Of a stretch of 64,000 bases of DNA, positions 52,399 through 61,403 are shown in pieces (position 1 is the first letter of the stretch; each line of letters starts with the position of its first letter). A program made the translations under genes and the position numbers. Under the pieces are notes generated by a model that saw only the letters and a program-made list of their open reading frames with translations, was not told where the DNA came from and made no database searches. The stretch is from Streptomyces composti (GTDB taxonomy: Bacteria; Actinomycetota; Actinomycetes; Streptomycetales; Streptomycetaceae), in assembly GCF_012034205.1 (NCBI RefSeq), contig NZ_JAATEM010000012.1, forward strand, positions 62,001 through 126,000, in the 5' to 3' direction.

Positions 52399-53847
52399 AT
52401 GAGCACCCACCGGCGCAGGATCAGTGGCAGGAACAAGGCGATCGGAGCAGTGGTCGCCGCAGCCGTGGCCGGCGGTGGCGCGCTCGTGTTCACCAGCACC
52501 GCCTCGGCGGCCGGTGTCGGTGCCGTGTTCACGAAGACGAGCGAGTGGTCCACCGGCTACACCGCCCAGTATGTGGTGAAGAACGACAGCGACGAGCCGG
52601 ACACGGACTGGAAGCTGGAGTTCGAGCTGCCGGCCGGCAGCAAGCTCAGCTCGCTGTGGAACGGCGAGTCGAAGGTGGACGGGCAGCGCGTCACCGTCAC
52701 TCCGCCCAAGTGGGACACCGACGGACTCGCCCCCGGCGAGTCCGTCACCGTCGGCTTCGTCGTCAGCGGGACGGCCAGCCCCACCGCTTGCACGATCGAC
52801 GGCGCCGGCTGCTCCTCGGACAGCAGTCCTGCACCGGAGCCCAGCGGCCGTCCCACCGAGACCCCCGCCTCCACCCCGTCGCCCACGCCCACCGAGAAGC
52901 CCTCCGAGACCGAGGAGCCGGAGCCCACCGCGGACCCCGGCAACGGCACCAAGGCGTCGGCCGGGTTCGCCCCCTACGTCGACACCTCCTTGCAGCCCGC
53001 CTTCGACCTGCTCGCCGCCGCCGAGGCGACCGGCGTCAAGCACTACAACCTCGCCTTCATCACCGACGGCGGCGGCTGCACCCCCAAGTGGGGCGGCACC
53101 GGCGACCTGGGCAGCAACCCGGTGGCCGGGCAGATCGGTGAGCTGCGCGCCAAGGGCGGCGACGTCCGGGTGTCCTTCGGCGGCGCGGCCGGCTCCGAAC
53201 TCGGCACCACCTGCACCTCGGTGGACGCCCTCACGGCCGCCTACGAGAAGGTCGTCGACGCCTTCGACCTCACCAAGGTCGACTTCGACGTCGAGGGCGG
53301 CGCGCTGCCCGACGCCGCGGCCAACACCCGCCGCGCCCAGGCGATCGCCAAGCTGCAGCAGGACCACCCCGACCTGGACGTCTCCTTCACCCTGCCGGTG
53401 ATGCCGCAGGGCCTGACCCAGGACGGCGTCAACCTGCTCGAGGACGCCAAGAAGAACGGCGTGCGGATCGACGCCGTCAACATCATGGCGATGGACTACG
53501 GCCCCGCGTTCAGCGACGACATGGGCACCTACGCCGAGCAGGCCGCCACCGCCACCCAGGCCCAGATCAAGGGCGTCCTCGGGCTGAGCGACGGCGAGGC
53601 CTGGAAGAAGGTGGCCGTCACCCCGATGATCGGCGTGAACGACGTGGTCACCGAGATCTTCAAGGTCGACGACGCCACCCAGCTGGTGGACTTCGCCAAG
53701 TCCAAGGGGATCGGCTGGCTGTCGATGTGGTCCGGCACCCGCGACAAGGCCTGCCCCGGCGGCCCGAAGCCGTCCGCCGACGCCACCTGCAGCTCCATCG
53801 ACCAGCAGCCCTTCGCCTTCAGCAAGGAGTTCGCGGCCTACCAGTGA
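52399..53847 (+). CDS. Secreted GH18 chitinase with N-terminal carbohydrate-binding domain
   Basis: This is a 482-residue preprotein. After a signal peptide (AIGAVVAAAVAGGGALVFTSTASA) comes a CBM2-like beta domain of about 95 residues (VGAVFTKTSEWSTGYTAQYV...WDTDGLAPGESVTVGF). A Pro/Thr/Glu linker leads to a GH18 barrel with the catalytic series in LTKVDFDVEGG (Glu as acid) and MAMDYG. It releases oligosaccharides from chitin. A DasR-like box and the RR/kinase pair upstream are possible controls. The ATG at 52399 is chosen over 52372 because the signal peptide begins there. Confidence 0.9.
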   Translation: MSTHRRRISGRNKAIGAVVAAAVAGGGALVFTSTASAAGVGAVFTKTSEWSTGYTAQYVVKNDSDEPDTDWKLEFELPAGSKLSSLWNGESKVDGQRVTVTPPKWDTDGLAPGESVTVGFVVSGTASPTACTIDGAGCSSDSSPAPEPSGRPTETPASTPSPTPTEKPSETEEPEPTADPGNGTKASAGFAPYVDTSLQPAFDLLAAAEATGVKHYNLAFITDGGGCTPKWGGTGDLGSNPVAGQIGELRAKGGDVRVSFGGAAGSELGTTCTSVDALTAAYEKVVDAFDLTKVDFDVEGGALPDAAANTRRAQAIAKLQQDHPDLDVSFTLPVMPQGLTQDGVNLLEDAKKNGVRIDAVNIMAMDYGPAFSDDMGTYAEQAATATQAQIKGVLGLSDGEAWKKVAVTPMIGVNDVVTEIFKVDDATQLVDFAKSKGIGWLSMWSGTRDKACPGGPKPSADATCSSIDQQPFAFSKEFAAYQ

Positions 53848-53877
53848 GAAGGGCGCGGCACTGAGCCGCACGGGCCG

Positions 53878-53916
53878 CTGAGAAGAGCACCTGAGAAAAG
53901 CACCTGAGCAGAGCAG
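53878..53916. repeat. Three 13-bp tandem repeats after the chitinase
   Basis: CTGAGAAGAGCAC, CTGAGAAAAGCAC and CTGAGCAGAGCAG follow one another without gap, and a further CTGAGAAAAC begins at 53923. They lie just past the chitinase stop. Confidence 0.7.
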
Positions 53917-53941
53917 GAGCCACTGAGAAAACGGGGAGCGC

Positions 53942-53983
53942 GACGCCCCGGCCGGTCAACCCCCCAGCCCCGGCCGGGGCGTC
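53942..53983 (+). terminator. Terminator after the chitinase
   Basis: A 14-bp stem (gacgccccggccgg and its complement) with a 14-nt loop. Confidence 0.65.
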
Positions 53984-54041
53984 CGCGCGGTTTCACGCGC
54001 CCCGGCGGCAGCGCGACCGCGGCCCCCGTGAACGGAAAGCC

Positions 54042-54074
54042 GGGGCGCGGCACTCCCCTAGGGTGCCGCGCCCC
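54042..54074 (-). terminator. Terminator after bglC
   Basis: A 12-bp stem (ggggcgcggcac and its complement) with a 9-nt loop lies 26 bp beyond the bglC stop in its reading direction. Confidence 0.65.
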
Positions 54075-54099
54075 GCCCCCCGTCCTGGTGCTGAGCGGC

Positions 54100-55539
54100 T
54101 CAGATCCGCTCCGGCTCGGGCAGCGTGCCCGACCTGGCCGCCCGGCCGTACCACAGGGCGCTGGACTTGGGCGTGCGCTCCAGGGAGGCGTAGTCGACGT
54201 AGACCGCGCCGAAACGCTTCTCGTAGCCGTACGCCCACTCGAAGTTGTCCAGCAGGGACCACAGGTAGTAGCCCCGCACATCGGCGCCGTCGGCGATGGC
54301 CCGGCGGACCTCGGTGAGGTGGCCGTGCAGATAGGCGATGCGCTCCGGGTCGTGCACCCGGCCGTCGGCGTCGGGCTTGTCGTCGTAGGCCGCGCCGTTC
54401 TCGGTGATGTACAGCGGCAGGCCCGGGGCCTCACGGGTGTAGCGCATGATCAGCTCGTAGAGGCCGGTCGGGTCGACGGACCAGCCCATCTCGGTGCGCT
54501 CGCCGGGCAGCTGGTGGAAGGCCACGTCGTCCGCGCCGGGCCACGGCGACTGCTCGCTCGCCCCGTGGCCGTCGGCCCGCGGCACCTCGGCGCCGGGCTC
54601 GGCCGCCGACACCAGGGTGGGCGTGTAGTAGTTGAGGCCCAGCGCGTCCAGCGGCTGGTGGATCGCGTCCAGGTCGCCGTCCTGGAGGAAGGACCAGTCG
54701 GTGATCGCGGAGGTCGACTCCAGCAGGGTCTCGGGGTAGGCGCCGTGCAGGATCGGGCCGTGGAAGATCCCGTTGGCCAGGTCGTCGATCTTGCGCACCG
54801 CCGCCAGGTCCGCGGCGCTGTCCGGTGAGAGGGGCCGTACCGCCGAGGAGTTGAGGGCGATGGCGACCGAGTTGCGGGCCGGCATCACCGAGCGCAGGGC
54901 GGCGGCGCCCAGCCCGTGCGCCAGGTTCAGATGGTGGGCGGCCCGCAGCGAGGCCAGGTGATCGGTGCGGCCGGGGGCATGCACCCCGGAGGCGTAGCCC
55001 AGGAAGGCGCTGCACCAGGGCTCGTTGAGCGTGATCCACTGCTGCACCCGGTCGCCGAGCGCCTCGCCGACCAGCTGCGCGTACTCGGCGAAGCGGTGCG
55101 CGGTGTCGCGCTCCGGCCAGCCGCCCGCGTCCTCCAGCTCCTGCGGCAGGTCCCAGTGGTAGAGGGTGACGGCCGGCTTGATGCCGTGCTCCAGCAGCTC
55201 GTCCACCAGCCGCCGGTAGAAGTCCAGGCCGCGCTGGACGGCCGGGCCCCGGCCGGTGGGCTGGACCCGGGACCAGGAGACGGAGAAGCGGTAGGCGGTC
55301 AGGCCCAGCTCCGCCATCAGCGCCACGTCCTCGCGGTAGCGGTGGTAGTGGTCGACCGCGATGTCACCGGTGTCGCCGCCGGCGGTCTTGCCCGGCGTGT
55401 GGCTGAAGGTGTCCCAGATGGACGGGGTCCGTCCGTCCTCCCGCACCGCCCCCTCGATCTGGTACGCGGAGGTCGCGGCGCCCCAGAGGAAGGAGTCGGG
55501 AAAGGTCGCCGGGGTCGCCGACGTGGCGGAGTCAGACAT
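54100..55539 (-). CDS. bglC: Family 1 beta-glucosidase BglC
   Basis: This 479-residue cytoplasmic GH1 enzyme has the acid/base Glu in WITLNEPW and the nucleophile Glu in LYITENGAA; the N-terminal [15 protein letters not shown] is the family signature. It splits imported cellobiose and short cello-oligomers to glucose. It is last in the cebEFG-bglC order and has its own CebR box overlapping the ribosome site, so it is switched with the transporter. Its ATG is at 55539. No signal peptide is present, in keeping with its use on imported sugar. Confidence 0.95.
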   Translation of the reverse strand: MSDSATSATPATFPDSFLWGAATSAYQIEGAVREDGRTPSIWDTFSHTPGKTAGGDTGDIAVDHYHRYREDVALMAELGLTAYRFSVSWSRVQPTGRGPAVQRGLDFYRRLVDELLEHGIKPAVTLYHWDLPQELEDAGGWPERDTAHRFAEYAQLVGEALGDRVQQWITLNEPWCSAFLGYASGVHAPGRTDHLASLRAAHHLNLAHGLGAAALRSVMPARNSVAIALNSSAVRPLSPDSAADLAAVRKIDDLANGIFHGPILHGAYPETLLESTSAITDWSFLQDGDLDAIHQPLDALGLNYYTPTLVSAAEPGAEVPRADGHGASEQSPWPGADDVAFHQLPGERTEMGWSVDPTGLYELIMRYTREAPGLPLYITENGAAYDDKPDADGRVHDPERIAYLHGHLTEVRRAIADGADVRGYYLWSLLDNFEWAYGYEKRFGAVYVDYASLERTPKSSALWYGRAARSGTLPEPERI

Positions 55540-55552
55540 GGAAGCGCTCCCA
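55539..55552 (-). promoter_or_regulatory. CebR box over the bglC ribosome site
   Basis: TGGGAGCGCTTCCA on the minus strand differs by one base from the consensus TGGGAGCGCTCCCA. Its last base is the A of the bglC start codon, and its GGGAG also serves as the ribosome site. Confidence 0.85.
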
Positions 55553-55663
55553 TTGATGGTCGTGGAAGACCGGCAGATGAATGGAGGGGAGAGGGAAGGG
55601 CCGAGGCGGCGGTGACCCGGCCCGCGGGGACGCGACGGGGCGGCAGCCTGCGCGGCGGGGGCC

Positions 55664-56572
55664 TCAGCCCTTCACCGCACCCTGCATGATGCCGCCCACG
55701 ATCTGCTTGCCGAAGATCGCGAAGACCAGCAGCAGCGGCAGCGTGCCCAGCAGGGCACCGGCCATGATCAGGGACTGGTCAGGGGTGTAGCCGCGGCCCA
55801 GGCCCGCGACCGCGACCTGCACGGTGGGGTTGCCGCTCTGGGTCAGCACCAGGAACGGCCACAGGAAGTCGTTCCAGGCCTGCACGAACATCAGCATGCC
55901 CAGCACGGCCATGGCGGGACGGGCCGCCGGGAACACCACGTGCCACACCACGCGCCAGCTGCTCGCACCGTCGACCCGCGCCGCCTCGATGATCTCGTCC
56001 GGCAGGGCCTGGAGCAGGTACTGCCGCATGAAGAACACGCCGAACGCGCTCACCAGCGACGGGAAGATGACCGCCTGCAGCTGGTCGGTCCAGTCCAGCT
56101 TGGCCACCATCATGTACAGCGGGATGACGCTCAGCTGCGGCGGCACCATCATCGTGCCGATCACGAGCAGCATCATCGCGTTGCGGCCTCTGAAGCGCAG
56201 TTTGGCGAAGGCGAACCCGGCGATGGTGGACAGCACCACGATGGTCGTCGCCGAGATGCCCGCCACGATCGTGGTGTTGAGGAACGCCTCCCCGAGGTTG
56301 GCGTCCGTCCAGGCGATCTCCAGGTTCTTGAAGAGGTTGGAGCCGAACCAGAACGGCGGCGGCGTCTGGGCCAGGCGCTGGTTGTCCCGGGAGGCGGCGA
56401 TCGCCGTCCACACCAGCGGGAACAGCGACAGGATGGTGAACACGACCAGGATCGCGTAGGCGATCGGGCCGCCGTGCAGCGTGCCGCCGGCCCGCGCCGC
56501 CTTGGGCAGGCGGGACTGCTTCTGCTCCTTGGCGGGGGTCGGGGCGGAGGGGGGTGTGTCCGTCGTCGTCAC
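55664..56572 (-). CDS. cebG: Cello-oligosaccharide ABC permease CebG
   Basis: This 302-residue MalG-type permease has six membrane helices and the cytoplasmic EAA loop ([20 protein letters not shown]). It forms the channel with CebF and is driven by the shared ATPase MsiK, which is not in this window. The GTG at 56572 lies 12 bp after cebF with AAGGAG between them. A stop at 55664 is followed by 124 bp before bglC. Confidence 0.93.
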   Translation of the reverse strand: MTTTDTPPSAPTPAKEQKQSRLPKAARAGGTLHGGPIAYAILVVFTILSLFPLVWTAIAASRDNQRLAQTPPPFWFGSNLFKNLEIAWTDANLGEAFLNTTIVAGISATTIVVLSTIAGFAFAKLRFRGRNAMMLLVIGTMMVPPQLSVIPLYMMVAKLDWTDQLQAVIFPSLVSAFGVFFMRQYLLQALPDEIIEAARVDGASSWRVVWHVVFPAARPAMAVLGMLMFVQAWNDFLWPFLVLTQSGNPTVQVAVAGLGRGYTPDQSLIMAGALLGTLPLLLVFAIFGKQIVGGIMQGAVKG

Positions 56573-56584
56573 GGCCGGAACTCC

Positions 56585-57616
56585 TTAACTACTGGCGCGC
56601 AGCCGGCGCGAGATGACGTAGTTGACGATGCCGATGACGATCAGGATCGCGAACATCGTCCAGGCGATCGCCGAGGCACGGCCCAGATGCTGGTTCACCC
56701 AGCCCTGCTCGTACAGGTACAGGCCCAGGGTCTGGAACTGGTGCTCGGCGCCGCCGGAGGCGCCCTTGTTGGCGTCGAACAGCAGCGGTTCGCCGAAGAC
56801 CTGGCTGGCACCGATGGTGGACACGACCACGGTGAACAGGATCGTGGGGCGCAGCGACGGCAGCGTCACATGCAGGAACTGCTGCCAGCGGTTGGCGCCG
56901 TCCAGCGCCGCCGACTCATACAGATCCTGCGGGATCGCCTGCATCGCGGCCAGGTAGATCAGCGCGTTGTAACCGGTCCAGCGCCAGATGATGATGGTCG
57001 AGACGGCGATCTGCGAGGGCCACTTGTCGCCCTGCCAGTCCACCGCGTCGATGCCGATGAGGCCCAGGCCCCAGTTGATCATGCCGTAGTCGCGGCCGAA
57101 GAGCAGCACGAAGACCAGGGAGGCGGCGGCGATCGAGGTGGCGTAGGGGGCCAGCATCACGACCCGGTAGAAGGTCGAGGCGCGCAGCTTGTAGTTGAGG
57201 ATGTGCGCGATGCCCAGGGCCATCAGCAGCTGCGGCACGGTGGAGATCAGACCGATGGTCAGGGTGTTCTGCGCCGCGTTCCAGAAGAAGTCGTCGTCGA
57301 AGATCCGGGTGTAGTTGCGCAGCCCCACCCAGTTCATCTCGGTGGGCGCGGTCAGCTCCACCTGGTGCAGCGAGGCCCAGCCCGTGTAGATCAGCGGGAA
57401 CAGGCCGAAGGCCAGGAACAGCAGGAAGAACGGGGAGACGAAGGCATACGGGCTCCAGCGGACGTCCCGCTGCCAGCGGCGGGACTGCCGGGCCCGGCGG
57501 CGCTCGTCCTTGTCCATGGGACCCTCGGTCTTCGTCGTACCGGGTGGGCGGCCCGGGGCCGCGCCCCCCTTGGCGGGGGGCGCGGCGGTGTCGTGGCGGG
57601 TGGCCATGCGGCTCAC
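56585..57616 (-). CDS. cebF: Cello-oligosaccharide ABC permease CebF
   Basis: This 343-residue MalF-type permease begins with a polar N-terminus of about 50 residues, then has six helices. The EAA loop is LYESAALDGANRWQQFLHVTLP. The GTG start at 57616 overlaps the cebE stop (GTGA). An ATG at 57607 is an alternative. It is the partner of CebG. Confidence 0.92.
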   Translation of the reverse strand: MSRMATRHDTAAPPAKGGAAPGRPPGTTKTEGPMDKDERRRARQSRRWQRDVRWSPYAFVSPFFLLFLAFGLFPLIYTGWASLHQVELTAPTEMNWVGLRNYTRIFDDDFFWNAAQNTLTIGLISTVPQLLMALGIAHILNYKLRASTFYRVVMLAPYATSIAAASLVFVLLFGRDYGMINWGLGLIGIDAVDWQGDKWPSQIAVSTIIIWRWTGYNALIYLAAMQAIPQDLYESAALDGANRWQQFLHVTLPSLRPTILFTVVVSTIGASQVFGEPLLFDANKGASGGAEHQFQTLGLYLYEQGWVNQHLGRASAIAWTMFAILIVIGIVNYVISRRLRASS

Positions 57617-58971
57617 TTGTCCAGGTTGTTGTCGATGGTCTTGGTGGCCGTCTCCCAGGCCTCCTCCGGCGACTTGCCCTTGGTGACCAGGATGACGCCG
57701 TTGTCCGCCAGACCCTGTCCGATGATCTGGTCCTTCGGGCCGATGACCTGGAGCGGGATCTGCTTGGCCGCCTCGGCGAAGATCTTGCCGATGGGCGCGT
57801 CACCCGTCATGTCGTTCTTGGCGTCGGTGACCTCGGGCATGGAGTAGGCGGGAGGCGAGCTCGGGAAGCTGCCCTGCACGGCGAACAGCTTGGCCTGCTG
57901 CTCGGGCGCGGTCAGCCAGGCGGCGAGCTTCTTGGCCTCCTCGACGTTCTTGCCGCTCTTGGGCACGGTCAGGAAGGAGCCGCCCCAGTTGCCGGACTTG
58001 GGAGCCAGGGCCACGTCCCACTTGCCGGCGGCGTCCGCCTTCGACTTGCCCTTGATGTAGCCGAGCATCCACGGCGGGCAGGCGATCGCGGCGAACTTGT
58101 TGTTGGCGATCGTCTGGTCCCACGACGGCTGGAACTGCGTCTGGGCGCCGACGAGACCCTTCTCGGCGGCCTCGGCGGTCAGGTCGAAGGCCCGCTTCAC
58201 GGCGGGGTTGGTCTTGTAGATGATCTCGCCGGAGGAGTTGTAGAAGCGCTCCTTCTCGCTGCTGAGGATCGCGCTGATCAGACCGCCGGGGGAGTCCATG
58301 AAGGTGGTGCCCTTGGGGGCCTTCTTCTGGTAGTCCTCACCGACCTCGATCAGCTTGGCCCAGTCGCCGGCCCACAGCTTGCCGACCTCCTCGCGGTCGG
58401 TGGGCAGCCCCGCCTTCTCGAACATGTCCTTGCGGTAGCAGATCGCCATCGGGCCGATGTCGGTGCCGAGGCCGATGGTCTGGCCGTCCTTGGTGGTGGC
58501 CTGCTGCCACTTCCAGTCCAGCCAGTCGCTCTTCTTCACGCCCTGCACCTTGGACAGGTCCTCGAGCTTGGCGGCCTGGGTGTTCACGATCTCGGTGATG
58601 TTGCCGACCTCGACGGCCTGGATGTCGTGCAGGCCGCTGTTGGTGGTGAGGTGGTTCAGCAGCGCCGGGTAGTAGTTCTCGTTCCGCTCGACGACATTCT
58701 CGGCGATCTTGATGTGCGGATTGAGCTTCTCGTACTCGTCGTAGAGGCCGGCCTCCTTGTAGCCGAAGGCGCCGAACAGACCCAGGGTGATGGTGGTCTT
58801 GCCCTCGCCGCCGGACGAGGAGCCGGAACCGTCGTCACCGCCGTCGTCGGCACAGCCGGCCAGCAGCCCCGTGCCCAGCGACACCACGGCCGCGACGGCC
58901 AGCGCCTTGCGCGCGAAGGGCTTCCCCCATTTCGAGCGCGATCGAGACTGGGGGAGGGTACGTGCTCGCAT
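57613..58971 (-). CDS. cebE: Cellobiose/cellotriose-binding lipoprotein CebE
   Basis: This is a 452-residue binding protein with a lipobox (LLAGC) after a basic start and hydrophobic core. The mature protein is a family 1 extracellular sugar-binding protein (LGLFGAFGYKEAGLYDEYEK, later PPWMLGYIKGKS). In S. coelicolor and S. scabies this protein takes up cellobiose and cellotriose; in S. scabies that uptake triggers thaxtomin production. AGGAGG lies 6 bp before the ATG at 58971. The CebR box is 119 bp upstream. Confidence 0.94.
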   Translation of the reverse strand: MRARTLPQSRSRSKWGKPFARKALAVAAVVSLGTGLLAGCADDGGDDGSGSSSGGEGKTTITLGLFGAFGYKEAGLYDEYEKLNPHIKIAENVVERNENYYPALLNHLTTNSGLHDIQAVEVGNITEIVNTQAAKLEDLSKVQGVKKSDWLDWKWQQATTKDGQTIGLGTDIGPMAICYRKDMFEKAGLPTDREEVGKLWAGDWAKLIEVGEDYQKKAPKGTTFMDSPGGLISAILSSEKERFYNSSGEIIYKTNPAVKRAFDLTAEAAEKGLVGAQTQFQPSWDQTIANNKFAAIACPPWMLGYIKGKSKADAAGKWDVALAPKSGNWGGSFLTVPKSGKNVEEAKKLAAWLTAPEQQAKLFAVQGSFPSSPPAYSMPEVTDAKNDMTGDAPIGKIFAEAAKQIPLQVIGPKDQIIGQGLADNGVILVTKGKSPEEAWETATKTIDNNLDK

Positions 58972-59313
58972 TGCGGTCCTCCTGTTGCCCTGACGTGCCG
59001 ACCCCCCGGCCAACGGCATTGTCGGGCCCGTAGTGTGCTCGCTGCGGCTCGGGCGGGGAACGTGCGGGATGTGTATGTGTCAGGTACTGTGGGAGCGCTC
59101 CCACAAGTGATGTGTTGAAGAGTCGCGGCTCCGGCCGGGGGTGTCAAGGGAGCAGACGGAGCGAATCGCGTTCAGTTATCGGGCTGTTAACTCGGCCGAG
59201 CCGGGTGGCCCGAAGGCGCCGGGGACCGGCGGCCCCGGCCGCCGTCCCGGTCACGGCAGTACGCAGGGCTGTTACATTCCAGCCGGTGACCTACGACGGA
59301 AGGCGGGGCTTCG
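58972..59313. other. Divergent promoter region cebE/cebR
   Basis: These 342 bases hold the perfect CebR box at 59090 and the leaders of both genes. No small gene is supported here. Confidence 0.7.
59090..59103. promoter_or_regulatory. CebR operator upstream of cebE
   Basis: TGGGAGCGCTCCCA is a perfect 14-bp palindrome identical to the published CebR box. It controls cebEFG and perhaps cebR. Confidence 0.93.
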
Positions 59314-60369
59314 ATGGCAGGCCACGGAGCGCGGGGCCGCAGCGGTGGCCGGCCCACCCTCGAAGAGGTGGCGGCGCGCGCCGGCGTCGGCCGCGGCACG
59401 GTCTCCCGCGTGATCAACGGCTCGCCCCGGGTCAGCGAGGCCACCCGTGCCGCCGTGGAGGCCGCCGTCGCCGAACTCGGCTACGTCCCCAACACCGCGG
59501 CCCGCGCCCTGGCCGCCAACCGCACCGACGCGATCGCCCTGGTGGTCCCCGAGCCGGAGACCCGGTTCTTCGCCGAGCCGTACTTCTCGGACATGCTGCG
59601 CGGCGTCGGCGCGGCGCTGTCCGACACCGAGATGCAGCTGCTGCTGACCTTCGCCGGCAGCGACCGCAAGCGGCAGCGGCTCGCCCAGTACCTGGCCGCC
59701 CACCGGGTGGACGGGGTGCTGCTCGTCTCCGTGCACGCCGACGACCCGCTGCCCGACATGCTCGACCGGCTGGACATCCCGGCGGTGATCAGCGGCCCGA
59801 GATCCGCCGACGAGTCGCTCACCTCGGTCGACTCCGACAACTACGGCGGTGCCCGGCAGGCCGTGGAGCATCTGCTCGGCCGCGGCCGGCGCAGCATCGC
59901 CCACATCACCGGCCGCCTGGACGTCTACGGCGCCCAGCGCCGTATCGACGGCTACCGCGACGCGCTGCGCGAGGCCGGCCACGAGGTCGACGAACTCCTC
60001 ATCGAGCCGGGCGACTTCACCGAGGAGGGCGGCCGCCGCGCGATGGCCGCGCTGCTCGAACGCCGGCCCGGCCTGGACGCGGTCTTCGCCGCCTCCGACG
60101 TCACCGCGGCCGGCGCCCGGCACGCCCTGCGCGAGGCGGGCCGGACCATCCCGGGCGACGTGGCGCTGGTCGGCTACGACGACTCGGCCATCGCCCGCCA
60201 CATGGACCCGCAGCTGACCAGCGTGCGCCAGCCCATCGAGGAGATGGGCCGCAGCATGATCGACCTGCTGCTCACCGAGATAGCCGACCGCCGCCCGGCG
60301 GTCTCCCGTGGCCTGGAGCGACGCCATGTGGTGCTGCCGACGGAGCTGGTGGAGCGGTCGTCGTCCTGA
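59314..60369 (+). CDS. cebR: LacI-family cello-oligosaccharide repressor CebR
   Basis: This 351-residue repressor has the LacI DNA-binding head (TLEEVAARAGVGRGTVSRVING) and hinge (ALAANRTDAIALVVPE), then a periplasmic-binding-type ligand domain ending near LLTEIADRRPAV. It is released from DNA by cellobiose or cellotriose. Its position, divergent from cebE, and the two boxes in this window support the name. The ATG at 59314 follows GGAAGGCGGGG. Confidence 0.95.
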   Translation: MAGHGARGRSGGRPTLEEVAARAGVGRGTVSRVINGSPRVSEATRAAVEAAVAELGYVPNTAARALAANRTDAIALVVPEPETRFFAEPYFSDMLRGVGAALSDTEMQLLLTFAGSDRKRQRLAQYLAAHRVDGVLLVSVHADDPLPDMLDRLDIPAVISGPRSADESLTSVDSDNYGGARQAVEHLLGRGRRSIAHITGRLDVYGAQRRIDGYRDALREAGHEVDELLIEPGDFTEEGGRRAMAALLERRPGLDAVFAASDVTAAGARHALREAGRTIPGDVALVGYDDSAIARHMDPQLTSVRQPIEEMGRSMIDLLLTEIADRRPAVSRGLERRHVVLPTELVERSSS

Positions 60370-60411
60370 GCCGGTGGTGCTCCGCGTCCGGAGCGCCGCA
60401 GGACGGGACAA

Positions 60412-60453
60412 CGCCGAAGGGCCGACCCGATTTCACGGGTCGGCCCTTCGGCG
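60412..60453. terminator. Bidirectional terminator of cebR and tRNA-His
   Basis: A perfect 18-bp stem (cgccgaagggccgacccg and its complement) with a 6-nt loop lies 43 bp after cebR and 6 bp beyond the tRNA-His 3' end. Confidence 0.85.
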
Positions 60454-60458
60454 ATCAG

Positions 60459-60532
60459 GGTGAGTGACGGGACTTGAACCCGCGACATCCTGGACCACAA
60501 CCAGGTGCTCTACCAGCTGAGCTACACCCACC
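60459..60532 (-). tRNA. tRNA-His (GTG)
   Basis: Acceptor GTGGGTG pairs with CACTCAC, with the encoded extra G at position -1 facing the discriminator C, the histidine identity mark. The anticodon loop is TTGTGGT (anticodon GTG); D and T arms are regular. Confidence 0.96.
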
Positions 60533-60659
60533 ACGACCGGTACTGGGAAGAAGTCGTTCTCCCTGACCGGCCGAGAAAAAGTGTACAGGGTCCGAAGGGG
60601 TGCTCGCGCACGACTTCGGCGGCGCCCCCTCCAGGCCCTCCGTCTGCCCCCCGTTCTGC

Positions 60660-61262
60660 CTACTGGGCAGGCAGAACGTACTTGGCGGCGATCTTCTTCG
60701 CGGTGTCGGAATCGGGCCCCGGCTGCGGCACGAAGATGGCCTCGCGGTAGTAGCGCAGCTCCGCGATGGACTCCCGGATGTCCGCGAGGGCGCGGTGGTT
60801 GCCGTTCTTCTCGGGGCTGTTGAAGTAGGCCCGCGGGTACCAGCGGCGCGCCAGCTCCTTGATCGACGAGACGTCGACGATGCGGTAGTGGAGGTAGTCC
60901 TCCAGGGTGGGCATGTCGCGCAGCAGGAACCCGCGGTCGGTACCGACCGAGTTTCCGCACAGCGGGGCCTTGCCCGGCTCCTTGACGTGCTCCTTCACAT
61001 ACGCGAGGACCCGCTGCTCGGCGTCCTCGAGTGTCGTGCCGCTCTCCAGCTCGGCGAGCAGCCCGGACGCGGTGTGCATCTGACGCACCACCTCCGGCAT
61101 CGTCTCCAGTGCCCGCTCCGGCGGACGGATGACGATGTCCACGCCCTCCCCGAGCACGTTCAGCTCGGAGTCGGTGACGAGGGCGGCCACCTCGATGAGC
61201 GCGTCGTCCGACAGCGAGAGGCCGGTCATCTCGCAGTCGATCCACACCATGCGATCGTTCAT
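60660..61262 (-). CDS. orn: Oligoribonuclease
   Basis: This 200-residue DEDDh 3'-5' exonuclease has the acids in VWIDCEMTG, the middle Asp in GNSVGTDRGFL and the His/Asp pair in NHRALADIRES. It finishes degradation of 2-5-nt RNAs and also of pGpG, the first breakdown product of cyclic di-GMP. It sits next to adpA, as in other Streptomyces. The ATG at 61262 has AGGGTGAG upstream. Confidence 0.95.
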   Translation of the reverse strand: MNDRMVWIDCEMTGLSLSDDALIEVAALVTDSELNVLGEGVDIVIRPPERALETMPEVVRQMHTASGLLAELESGTTLEDAEQRVLAYVKEHVKEPGKAPLCGNSVGTDRGFLLRDMPTLEDYLHYRIVDVSSIKELARRWYPRAYFNSPEKNGNHRALADIRESIAELRYYREAIFVPQPGPDSDTAKKIAAKYVLPAQ

Positions 61263-61403
61263 GTGTCTCACCCTACGGCGCGCCGTGGCGCAGAGGGTGT
61301 GGCGGTGGTCGCTCCGGTGCCCCGCGGTGGTGGGTGACGGCACACGGGAGGGGCCGGGGGCCTCGCGGTCCCCGGCCCGTCGTGGCTCACCGTGGCGGCC
61401 GGC

